Made by a program: the position numbers and the translations under genes | The notes under the pieces: generated by a model | Told to the model about the DNA's origin: nothing | Database searches by the model: none | The model's input: the letters and a program-made list of their open reading frames with translations, nothing else | Shown here: one piece after another, positions 43,299 through 52,280 of the stretch | Position numbering within the stretch: the first letter of the stretch is position 1 | How the letters are laid out: the number at the start of each line of letters is the position of its first letter | NCBI RefSeq assembly: GCF_033473495.1 | Contig: NC_088937.1 | Location: 3,410,001-3,474,000, forward strand | Source of the DNA: Cercospora beticola | Lineage: Eukaryota > Ascomycota > Dothideomycetes > Mycosphaerellales > Mycosphaerellaceae | Direction of reading: 5' to 3' | Length of the DNA stretch: 64,000 nt

Positions 43299-44297
43299 TT
43301 AAACCTTGGCATTCTCATCGAGCTTCTGTCTCTTAGTCTCGGGCTCGTCAGGCTGCGTGGGTTCCTTCGTTGGCACTTCTGGAAGTTCTGGGATGTCGGC
43401 CTTCTCTGCTGCTTCATCGGAAGCCGTATCTTTCCCCTCCAACTCCGCTGTTTCTACTGTCTTCAAATCTGCAGAAGCGGCAGGTGGGAAGTATATCGGG
43501 ACCAACTCCTCGTACGCGTCCTGATCCTTGTCGAGGAACTGACAGAACACAACGCGTTCGATCTTCTCTGCGTATTCGTTCGTCTCGAGCCACTCTTTCA
43601 CGGTACGCAGAGCCACATCAGCCGCCTCTTCGCTTGGGTAGCCATACACTCCTGTGCTGATCGCGCTGAACGCAACGCTTGTCAAGCCATGCTCAGCTGC
43701 CAGGTCCAAGCTCGTCTTGTAGCAGCCACGCAGCAATCTCTCATTGCTGCCGTTTCCACCATCTTCGACTGATACGCCTTTGCGCTTGTACACTGGTCCC
43801 ACAGCGTGAATCACCTTCTTACAGGGCAGTCTGCCGTACGCATTTGTGATCTTTGCCGAGCCAGTATCGCATCCATCCAGCTCCCTGCACTCTTCGATAA
43901 GCTCGCGTCCGGCTGCGCGATGAATGGCGCCATCGACACCGCCGCCTCCGAGCAGGCTTTCGTTGGCCGCGTTGACTATTGCCGTTACTTGGAGCTTTGT
44001 GAGGTCGGTCTGGATCAGGGATATCTTGTCGTTGAACTTTGATGTCGCATTTGGTGCTGTTTCGGTAGCGGGAGTGATTTTGTTGAGCTTGTAGAGGAGG
44101 GTCAAGGTTGGTATCTCGTTGAGTGGAACTGTCGACGAAGCCATCTTGCGCAGGCAGCGATGTTTGATGCTGGACACGCTCGCAAGCGGGTGAGATTGAG
44201 GGCGAGGGCGGCACGCGTTTTGTGAGGCGCGTGAAAGGAGCGACGTTGAGATCGTGATTTTTCGAAATACGCTTGAGTAGAGTGTCAAGTGTCGCAT
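43299..44297 (-). CDS. MacroD-type macrodomain ADP-ribose hydrolase
   Basis: The frame from the first ATG (44297) is 332 aa; a second ATG at 44144 (MASSTVPLNEIP) gives 281 aa. Residues 1-51 of the long form have Arg/Lys, Ser and Leu but no Asp or Glu, the make-up of a mitochondrial leader. The macrodomain has VTAIVNAANESLLGGGGVDG and AIHRAAG for the ADP-ribose pocket, KVIHAVGPVY, and AFSAISTGVYGYPSEEAADV. Enzymes of this class remove mono-ADP-ribose from acidic residues and hydrolyse O-acetyl-ADP-ribose. The last 60 residues are Glu/Pro-rich and end in ETKRQKLDENAKV, which resembles a nuclear signal. Two starts could send the protein to two compartments. It is head-to-head with the glutaminyl-tRNA synthetase gene. 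Confidence 0.9.
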   Translation of the reverse strand: MRHLTLYSSVFRKITISTSLLSRASQNACRPRPQSHPLASVSSIKHRCLRKMASSTVPLNEIPTLTLLYKLNKITPATETAPNATSKFNDKISLIQTDLTKLQVTAIVNAANESLLGGGGVDGAIHRAAGRELIEECRELDGCDTGSAKITNAYGRLPCKKVIHAVGPVYKRKGVSVEDGGNGSNERLLRGCYKTSLDLAAEHGLTSVAFSAISTGVYGYPSEEAADVALRTVKEWLETNEYAEKIERVVFCQFLDKDQDAYEELVPIYFPPAASADLKTVETAELEGKDTASDEAAEKADIPELPEVPTKEPTQPDEPETKRQKLDENAKV

Positions 44298-44468
44298 GCG
44301 GAGGATGGTGTGAAGCTAAGAAGAAGAGCAGCAGCATGTGAAAGTCGACCAGGACCCCGCTGATGAAACGCCAAGCATTGTGATTCAGCATTGGGATCTT
44401 GACTCACTTCCTGAACATGGTTGACCTTCATTCCTGCACTGACCGCGCTCACCACTCATACACTCAGC
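44298..44468. promoter_or_regulatory. Very short bidirectional promoter (macrodomain gene / GlnRS)
   Basis: Only 171 bp separate the ATGs at 44297 and 44469. If the macrodomain protein starts at 44144, its mRNA leader would cover the difference. The plus-strand C/A-rich leader precedes the GlnRS start. Confidence 0.5.
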
Positions 44469-46640
44469 ATGGCCGACGCAGCACCACCAGCCGCGGACGG
44501 CGAGCCTAAGATATCCAAGCGCGCCGCGGAGAAAGAAGCGAAGAAAGCAGCAGCAAAAGCCGCCAAAGCTGCCTCGAAATCTGCCCCTCAGCCAGCATCA
44601 GGAAATGCTGCCTCGAGCAAAGCCACGCCAGCAGAAGCTGTAGACCCTTTCAAAACAGGATGGCTCAAGGGTGTCTACAACGAGAAGCCTGTGCCGCCCA
44701 ACGAAGTCCAGACACGATTCCCACCTGAGCCTAATGGCTACTTGCACATCGGCCACGCCAAAGCCATCACTGTCAATTTTGGTTTCGCAAAGTCATATGG
44801 CGGCAAATGTAACCTTCGATTCGATGACACCAACCCTGCGAAAGAGGAAGAGCAGTTCTTCACCAGTATCAAGGACATGGTGCAGTGGCTGGGCTTCGAG
44901 CCGGCCAGAATCACACATTCGAGCGATGACTTTGACAGACTCTACAACTTGGCCGAAGAGTTGATTCGACGTGGCAAGGCATATGTATGCTTCTGTTCTG
45001 CAGCTGCTATCCAGGCTGGACGAGGTGGAAAGGACCACGGACCACGTTCAGTGTGCGAACACTGGAGCAAGGGCGTTGAGCAGAATTTGGAAGAGTTCCG
45101 AGGGATGCGAGACGGGAAATACGAAGCTGGACAGGCGTTGCTGAGGATGAAGCAGTATCTCGGTACGAAGTCTGAGGAATATGAAGCGGCAGAAGGTGAT
45201 AGTGCAGAGGTCAAAAAGGAAAAGGATAAGCTGAGGAAACTGGCAAACAACCCGGCTCTTTGGGATGTGGCAGCATATCGCATCAAGAAGGAGAACTATC
45301 ACCATCGGACAGGCAACAAATGGCGAATTTACCCGACCTATGAATTCACGCATTGCCTGTGTGATTCCTTCGAGGGCATCACCCACAGTCTGTGCACTGT
45401 GGAATTCGAGACACTGCGGCCCGCGTACGACTGGCTATGCGAGGCTCTGGACTTCAAACTACCCGGGTCGGATGAGAAGGGTCCGATGCAACGCGAATAT
45501 GGTCGACTGAATGTAGAAGGCACGATCCTGTCGAAGCGGAGGATCGCGATGCTTGTCAATGGCACCACTGTCGGCGGCGATGCACCTGATCCGGTCGATG
45601 AAGCAGCAGATGGCGTGGACGAGATCAAACTGGAAGAGGAGGGTGACGAAGAGCCGGAGACAACGGCAGAGGTCAGCAAAGTGGTGACGGCTGGCACTGG
45701 TCGCAAGATCCCGCCTGTTGTACGTGACTGGAATGACCCTCGCTTATTCACACTCGTGGCTCTCCGTCGGCGTGGCGTGCCGCCAGGCGCTCTGAAGAAA
45801 TTCGTCTTCGATCTCGGCGTCACGAAAAGCAACGCAAATACCATGACACATGTTCTCGATGCCACAATGCGGACGTACCTGGAGCGAACAGTTCCTCGTC
45901 TTATGCTTGTTCTCGACCCAATCAAAGTCACCTTCACGAATTTACCAGATGACTACGTTGAGGAGCGAGTGGTTCCGTTCGATCCAAAGGACAAAGAGAA
46001 GGGCGATCACAAAGTTCCCTTCACCAAGACCATATACATCGACCGAGATGATTTCCGTGAAGTGGACGACCAAGACTTTTTCCGCCTGTCGCCTGGTCAG
46101 AGCGTCGGCCTGCTCAACGCCGAGTTCCCCATCAAGGTCGTCTCTTTCTCGAAGAACGCAGAAGGCAAGGTGGATGAGATCAAAGCAGAATACGGCAAAG
46201 ATGTACCAGCAGGCAAAGCGCGTATCCACTGGGTTGGCGAATCCAAAGCACATAACTCACCCATCAAAGCCGAATGCCGCATCTTCAACGCACTATTCAA
46301 GACCACGAAACCGAACGAGCTTGACTGGAAGAACGGCGGGTACTACGACGACGTCAACCCTGAATCAGAGGTGATTTACAAGAATGCTCTGGTCGAAGTT
46401 GGGTTTAGAGAAATCCAGCAAAGAGCCCCTTGGCCCAAGACGGATGGCGAGACGAGCGGAAATGCAGATAAATCTTCTGTGAGATTTCAAGGCCTGAGGA
46501 CCGCGTTCTTTGCCGAGGATCAGGATTCGACACCGGAGCATGTTGTGCTCAACCGGATCGTGAGTTTGAAGGAGGACACCGCGAAGAAAGATGTCGGTGC
46601 TGGGGTCAAGAAGGAGGTGAAGAAGGATGCGAAGAAGTAG
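44469..46640 (+). CDS. GLN4: Glutaminyl-tRNA synthetase, cytosolic
   Basis: This is an intronless 723-aa class I synthetase from the ATG at 44469 (MADAAPPAADGEP). The HIGH-type motif is in PEPNGYLHIGHAKAI (residues about 86-100), and the KMSKS-type motif reads EGTILSKRRIAML near 350-360. YEFTHCLCDSFEGITHSLCT and EFETLRPAYDWLCEALDF fit the glutamine enzyme. The two-barrel anticodon-binding part follows (PFTKTIYIDRDDFREVDDQD, SPGQSVGLL). Yeast Gln4 is 809 aa with a folded N-terminal domain; here that is replaced by about 60 residues rich in Ala and Lys. An acidic insert (residues about 369-408, IKLEEEGDEEPETTAE) and a Lys-rich tail are added. It charges tRNA-Gln. GluRS is the main alternative and fits worse. 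Confidence 0.93.
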   Translation: MADAAPPAADGEPKISKRAAEKEAKKAAAKAAKAASKSAPQPASGNAASSKATPAEAVDPFKTGWLKGVYNEKPVPPNEVQTRFPPEPNGYLHIGHAKAITVNFGFAKSYGGKCNLRFDDTNPAKEEEQFFTSIKDMVQWLGFEPARITHSSDDFDRLYNLAEELIRRGKAYVCFCSAAAIQAGRGGKDHGPRSVCEHWSKGVEQNLEEFRGMRDGKYEAGQALLRMKQYLGTKSEEYEAAEGDSAEVKKEKDKLRKLANNPALWDVAAYRIKKENYHHRTGNKWRIYPTYEFTHCLCDSFEGITHSLCTVEFETLRPAYDWLCEALDFKLPGSDEKGPMQREYGRLNVEGTILSKRRIAMLVNGTTVGGDAPDPVDEAADGVDEIKLEEEGDEEPETTAEVSKVVTAGTGRKIPPVVRDWNDPRLFTLVALRRRGVPPGALKKFVFDLGVTKSNANTMTHVLDATMRTYLERTVPRLMLVLDPIKVTFTNLPDDYVEERVVPFDPKDKEKGDHKVPFTKTIYIDRDDFREVDDQDFFRLSPGQSVGLLNAEFPIKVVSFSKNAEGKVDEIKAEYGKDVPAGKARIHWVGESKAHNSPIKAECRIFNALFKTTKPNELDWKNGGYYDDVNPESEVIYKNALVEVGFREIQQRAPWPKTDGETSGNADKSSVRFQGLRTAFFAEDQDSTPEHVVLNRIVSLKEDTAKKDVGAGVKKEVKKDAKK

Positions 46641-47936
46641 GCATTTTAATTTCGTTTCCCAGAAGAGTGTGTTGTGCTGTTAGCGAGGAGTTGGGTGTGC
46701 AATGGCGCTGCAAGAGACAGATGATGGTGATGATGAATGCGATGTTCGGCCTAGTGGCTATGTACGAGTATCAAGTATCCGCAAACCACATGCCTCTTGC
46801 AACAGTACTTCTGCTGTTGAAAGGACCAGCTTAAAACTGTGAGTATCCAGAGCGTGGAGTGTTCACCACTGAGGAACCGTGCTTAGTCATTCAGCTTCGC
46901 GCTAGACGGGGCCTACGGTTAACTTCACCTCTCGCATGAGCCCGCAAAGACTCATGTTGACATCTCACACGCATTCTAGCTTTGTACAAATCTCCTGATA
47001 CTCAATTGTGAAGCGGTCATCTATGCATATATGGCGCATCACTAATCCAAACCCGCCGGCACGGAAGTTAACCAGATCCACGTTGACAAGTCCTTCTTCA
47101 TCGGCTGGAGAGCTATGGAAGATCTTTCAAGCTGAATGCCATAGAGGGGTCCCTTGTCACCTCGGTGGGCTCTTTGGACACTGCTCATGCAGCTGCTCAA
47201 CTACGCCAGGTGTGGAGAACAACGCGGAAACTGGGCCACTTCCGAACTGGCAGATCTCTCGTCCCAATGTCGATTCTTTGCGCCAGAGCATTGGAAAGGT
47301 TCCCATTAACAGACTAAGCACGGTATTGAGATCATACCTGTGCGTTTAAATGGAACAGCGGGCAAGGAAATGGTGGGGAATGAAGCTGTGAATCGCACTT
47401 TCCCATTCTGCTTTCCTCAGGTGGCAACAAAGCTGACACATACTGAGTGAAGGCGTCGTATTCGTTGTGCTCAGATATGGCAAAGGATACCCAGCCCTGC
47501 AGTTGGAATCGTCGTTCTCGCGACGGGACATCGCCGCTATTCCGAATCCCGAAAGTGTTGTAAGCAGCACGACAACCCTACGATCTCTCCACGGTGCTTG
47601 ATCAGCCCTTGCATTAGCTCGGAAGATCTCCGAAAGCTGGTCTAGTGCTCGCTCTGAGATTACTGATCTTTGCTACAACCTTCAACTGGATCTCTGTTGC
47701 GGGCGTAGAGATCTTAGGTGATGCAAGCTACATCGGCCAGAAGATTACTGATCATGTCACGAACCGCGTCAAGAGCGGAAACTTCGACAACACACCCAGC
47801 TTCTGTGTGTGAGCCACGTCATTGCAAATCAAGATCCAGTATTTAACTGCAACCAAAGGTAATTGATGAAAGCTTACTGGATTCTCAGGTCATCATACAT
47901 TGCAACATCTCCTACCGATAAATCCATCCATTCAAA
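46641..47936. other. Long intergenic region, no supported gene
   Basis: This is 1.3 kb between two plus-strand genes. The best frame is 113 codons (47008-47349) without recognisable features. The segment just before 47937 is a probable promoter with a C/A-rich leader. Confidence 0.45.
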
Positions 47937-48818
47937 ATGTCTCAACTGCGTGCGGCTGTCCATGTTGCACCGCCAACTACCTGCCAGCCCGGTTGCTTCG
48001 TCGAGAAGTGGTCACCAACTTCCTGCACGCTGATCTACGACGATAAGAATGCCGTACTGGTAGACACCCCCATCACCGTCGAACAAAACGAAAACTTGCT
48101 CGCATGGATCTTGGAAACAGCTCCTGGCCGCAATCTTGAAACGATCTACATCACTCACGGCCACCCGGATCACTGGTTTGGGATACCCATCATGCTCAAG
48201 AAGTTTCCAAATGCCAAGGTCCTCGCTACTGCGGGAACAATCAAGCACGCGAAAGATGATGTGAATGGACCTGCATGGGCTCACACATGGGCAGCATGGT
48301 TTCTAGACCACGAGCTTCCACAACCTTTTGTGTTCCCTGAGCCTCTCACCGAAAACAAATTCCTCATTAGTAACAAATGGGAGTGTCAAGTGATCGAAGT
48401 CGGACATTCGGACACACACGACACGACAGTGCTATGGATACCAGATTTGAAGCTCGTAGTAGCGGGCGACGTCGTATATGGGCAAGTGCACCAGATGCAC
48501 GCGATCGGAACTTCACCAGAGCAACGCGCCGAATGGCTGGCCGCACTCGATATTGTGGAAAAGTTGAAGCCATCATATGTCGTAGCTGGTCATCAACAAG
48601 CCGGAGAAATGCATGGGCCGTGGACTATTCCGGCGACTCGCCAATACATCAAGGATTTCGAGAAGGTGCTCGATCAAGTTGTCGGACGAGGCGGAAACGC
48701 AGAAGACGCCTATGAAGAGATGATGAAGCTTCACGGAGAGAGGGCAAATCCTGGTGTGTTGAAATTCGGTTTTGGTGCTACCTTTGCAGCCCTCGGTAAA
48801 CAGCGTGCTGCACTATGA
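47937..48818 (+). CDS. Metallo-beta-lactamase-fold hydrolase
   Basis: This is a single-exon 293-aa protein. The zinc-binding signature is THGHPDHWFG near residue 75. Further ligands come from VIEVGHSDTHDTTVLWIPD, VAGDVVYGQVHQMHA and YVVAGHQQAGEM. Residues 1-25 (with CQPGCFVEKWSP) contain two Cys but no signal peptide. After the core lies a helical end (YIKDFEKVLDQVVGRGG, EDAYEEMMKLHGERANPG). This resembles fungal enzymes of the bacterial-quinolone or lactone-hydrolase style with a C-terminal helical part. The substrate cannot be deduced: lactonase, thioesterase and glyoxalase activities all occur in the fold. Intergenic gaps on both sides exceed 600 bp, so it stands alone. Confidence 0.88.
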   Translation: MSQLRAAVHVAPPTTCQPGCFVEKWSPTSCTLIYDDKNAVLVDTPITVEQNENLLAWILETAPGRNLETIYITHGHPDHWFGIPIMLKKFPNAKVLATAGTIKHAKDDVNGPAWAHTWAAWFLDHELPQPFVFPEPLTENKFLISNKWECQVIEVGHSDTHDTTVLWIPDLKLVVAGDVVYGQVHQMHAIGTSPEQRAEWLAALDIVEKLKPSYVVAGHQQAGEMHGPWTIPATRQYIKDFEKVLDQVVGRGGNAEDAYEEMMKLHGERANPGVLKFGFGATFAALGKQRAAL

Positions 48819-49469
48819 GAGCTTTGAAGAACTCTCTCAGGATCATTCGAGTGATCATCTTAGCCATACATACCAAACTGATCGCTCGGAGTCGATTGCG
48901 TCGAACGTCAAAAGTTGTATATTGGTAGCAACGACGATATAGCATCGTCCATTAGTCTCGATTGTCTTGCAAAGTGGCATGCAGCTAAGCCACAGACCCA
49001 TTCTGTGAAGGTCTGACAAATTCGCATCTCCTTTACATGAGTTCTTACTACACAGAATCGCATGAACCCAACAGCCTGGTCACAGTGCTTTAACCCAGTC
49101 CAGCTCGTGTATGTCCCTCAAATGTGCATGAGTATTATGGTACATCGGAACTCTTCCACCAGCTATCCTACGTGCGTCGCTGATCGGATCCGAAAACTCT
49201 TGACCCTCACTAATCAATCATTACCCCGAATGGTCATACGGCCGAACGTCATTGCTGACTTGCGTGGGCCATCGCGGATGTAGCAACAACGGCAGAACAT
49301 CAAGCGTCCAATTTTTGCGAATACTGATGCAGAATGATATTATATACCGTTCCTTCTCTGATCACATTAGATACATCACTCGCAGATTCCCTGCGCATCG
49401 GTTCTGTACTCCATATATTGTGCAGCTAATTGTCCTGCTCCAATCACCTCTTCAACATCAACCAAAACA
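48819..49469. other. Intergenic, no supported gene
   Basis: This 651-bp gap lies between two plus-strand hydrolase genes. Frames of up to 105 codons exist only because exon 1 of the next gene is crossed in other frames. It contains the promoter of that gene. Confidence 0.45.
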
Positions 49470-50448
49470 ATGGCTCTTCCAAGACGAGATGTCGAATTCC
49501 AGGCCTTCGATGGTACTACGCTTCGTGGATGGCATTATCCCACAAGTGAAAAGCGTCCCTGTATCATAATGTCGCATGGAGTGAGTCTCACCCAACTACA
49601 AAGCAACCAGCCGATCATCAACTAACCCACACATCCCACAGCTCGCTGGAATCCGTCACTTCCGTCTCCCCAACTTCGCCCAGCGTTTCCAAGAAGCAGG
49701 TCTAAACGTCCTCCTCTACGACAACCGCGGCTGGGGCGACAGCGACGGCCTCCCCAAGAATGAATCCAATCCCGCGTACCAACACTCCGATTACTTCGAC
49801 GCCTTCAACTACGCCACAACCCTCCCATCCGTCGACTCCGACCAAATCGTCTACTGGGGCTCCTCCTTCTCCGGCGCAACCACAATCCTCGCAGCAGCAA
49901 GCGATAAACGTATCAAAGCCGCAATCGTCCAATGCTCAGGAATCGCCGGCCACTATTTCCCCAAATCTTTCAAAGACCTGCTCCCAGGAGTCCTAAACAA
50001 TCGAGCAAAAAACACCCCCTCCAACCAATCCCGCATCCCCGTCGTAGCAGCAGACCGCGAATCCGCAAAAACAGGCACAGCCCCCGCCCTCTTCAACTCC
50101 CTCGACGCCTACGACAACTACACCGAAATTTACTCCACGGGCGGAAAATGGGAAAACTGGGTAACAGAACAAACTCTGCTTCATATGTGGGAACTCGATG
50201 CCGAAGCTATGATGCATCGAATTTCCCCAACACCATTTCTTATGGTCATACCAAGTAATGATACACTCGTCACGACGGATTCGCAACTTACGGCATATGG
50301 AAAAGCGAAAGAACCGAAACAAATGGTTTGGATTGAAGGAGCGGGGCATTTTGATATTTATAAGGGAGAGTTCTTTGAGAGGAATATTAAGGCGCAGATT
50401 GAGTTTTTGAGGAAGAATTTGAGTTGGAAGGGGGAGAGTAAGATATAG
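49470..50448 (+). CDS. Alpha/beta hydrolase (dienelactone hydrolase/polyketide-transferase-like)
   Basis: Exon 1 is 49470-49580 and exon 2 is 49642-50448. The 61-nt intron has a GTGAGT donor, a CAACTAACCC branch and a CACAG acceptor. The product is 305 aa. It opens with VEFQAFDGTTLRGWHYP; the oxyanion strand is MSHGLAGIRHFRLPNFA, spliced in the middle. LLYDNRGWGDSDG follows, and the nucleophile Ser is in YWGSSFSGATT, a shifted GxSxG. Asp in VIPSNDTLVTTDS and His in EGAGHFDIY complete a triad. This subfamily includes fungal enzymes annotated as polyketide transferases and X-Pro peptidase-like hydrolases. No polyketide synthase is in the window, so a general esterase role is as likely. Confidence 0.86.
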
Positions 50449-51060
50449 CTTGAGGTATTCATCGGGTCTTCGTTTGTTTTTGTAGCGACACATCGTATTG
50501 TCTCGGTCTGTCGATGCATTTCTTTCTTGTCAGCTGCTGCTTGTGTAATCCGATGTGTGGTTCGTGTAACTTCTCCTGCGTGGCTGTAAAAAGGTGGTAC
50601 CGTCCCACAGTTCCACTCCGATTGTGCCATGTGGACTGTGACATGTTACCTGCATTTTTGTGTTTTGTGTGCCGGGTGGCTTGCACACGACATCGGCACC
50701 TGTCACATGGCGAATATAAGCATAAGCGAACGTCAAAAGCGGGAGCTGATGCTTGGAGCGAAAATGGGTGAAACTAGTATGTTGCTTTTCGTATGAATCA
50801 TTCTCATTATACAATGCTGAAAGCCCACAGGATAGGGAAAGCAAATTGCCGTGCTGGCGTCTTTTGGACTCTCGCTGGTCCTGAGGATAGGGACTGTCGC
50901 GTCGTTCCGATATGTATTAGATTTCGGGGGTATCCAAGCTGATATGTTGTGAAAGACAAGAGTGCTGTCCTCGTAGACCTGTCAAGTCGCGAATTTTCCA
51001 ACATCTCGTGTCTTCTCAATCCTCCACACTTCCGTTATGTCAAAGAGATTCGCCATTCCC
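50449..51060. other. Convergent 3' flanks, no gene
   Basis: This 612-bp gap lies between convergent genes. Overlapping short frames of 60-104 codons on both strands show no protein features. Confidence 0.45.
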
Positions 51061-51695
51061 TTACAAAGCAGCCAAAACGACCATTCCGATAGCACCAAGC
51101 GCGGCTCCGGCAGCAATTGGCATGTTGGTTGGGGCACCTGCCTCGGAAGACGAAGAAGAGTCGGTCTGGGTGGCAGAGTTGGCGGCACGCGATGCTGAGC
51201 TGGAAGCGGCGCCGGCGGCGCTAGTGATGCCGGCAGAAGCACCGGAAGCTTGCGAAGAGATTGCACCGGCGATGCTCGAGAGAGCATTGGAGGCGTCAGC
51301 GGCGGCTTCACCGGTGGCAGTTGCAGCGACGCTTTGGGCGCTGTCGATAAGGGCGGAGAGGGAGGCTTGAGCCTCGACCACGGCGGAGCGCTGTGCGTCG
51401 TCGTAGGAAGACACGGCGAAGCTGTATGTCGCATTGTTAGCTGAATTTGTATATTGCAATAGAGAGAAGGGTCGTCTTACATGGCGGATGTTGCTGCGGC
51501 GTAGGCGGCCGAGTTGTAAGATGCGAGCTCCTCTGGGCTGAAGTTTGGGTCTGGAGTGGCCGCGTTCGCAGCGCTGATGACACCGGATGCGATAGAAGCA
51601 ACCTGAGCAGAGACAGATGCGGCGATCTCCTCGGGGCTCTGTTGGGCGAAAGCCATGGCGCTGAGGCCGGAGAAGATGATCATGGAAGTCTTCAT
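51061..51695 (-). CDS. Probable GPI-anchored Ala/Ser-rich cell-surface protein
   Basis: Exon 1 is 51695-51481 and exon 2 is 51421-51061. The 59-nt intron has a GTAAGA donor and a CAGCTAAC branch and joins to AAATSAIFAVSSYDDAQRSA. The product is 191 aa. The signal peptide is MKTSMIIFSGLSAMAFAQQS with a likely cut after AFA. The middle is almost pure Ala/Ser/Thr/Gly with regular hydrophobic spacing (VSAQVASIASGVISAANAA), which may form amphipathic helices or carry O-glycans. The end (SEAGAPTNMPIAAGAALGAI then VVLAAL) has the small residues and hydrophobic tail of a GPI attachment signal. The likely place is the plasma membrane or cell wall. There are no Cys residues and no enzymatic domain. It is a possible structural or adhesion protein. 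Confidence 0.72.
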
Positions 51696-52280
51696 TGTGG
51701 CGGTTTGACGTGTGAGGACTTGAAGAGTGCGGTCGTGAAATATTCGTGTGCGATAGTAGAGCACTTAAAAGTAGTTGTAGCGAGAGACTGTGAAAAGAAC
51801 GATCGACGACGTTTGGCTGGCAGCAGTGAGTACGGATGAAGAAGCTCAGGACATTGCGCGCGCGACGGGAAACGGGCGTCTCATAATAAAGGTGAGCACT
51901 GGCGTTGACACGCGCTGATTCCTGCAGGCGTGCCGCTTGTCAACAAGAAACGAGGTGACATTACTCGATGTGGCATGGTGGCGAGGCTTGATTGGTTCGC
52001 ATGAGTCGCAGCTCGTAAAAAGTATTGCCCGAGGGGTACCTTGCATTGCCAAGTCTCATTTCCCGCGCCGAACTGTGTTGCGGCACAGGGGCTCTGCTCA
52101 ACATGTGGTCATCGACCGGCCCGTCAGCGCGGCTCTGCATGTGATCTTTATGCGCGCGATCGAGGCTTGCTATTTTTGAGCATTTGGTCGACGACGTTGT
52201 GACAAACGTTCCTCTGACCAGCTTGTAGGAGAGTAATATCATATCAGACGGATAGGTCTCGCGTCCTAGATTGCCTTGTT
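51696..52280. other. Intergenic, promoter of the GPI-type gene
   Basis: This 585-bp gap lies on the 5' side of the gene at 51695 and the 3' side of the nuclease gene. No credible frame is seen. Confidence 0.45.

Noticed and set aside
47937..50448. A secondary-metabolite cluster around the two hydrolases
   Set aside because: No polyketide synthase, peptide synthetase, terpene cyclase or pathway regulator is in the window; the genes are spaced and unrelated.
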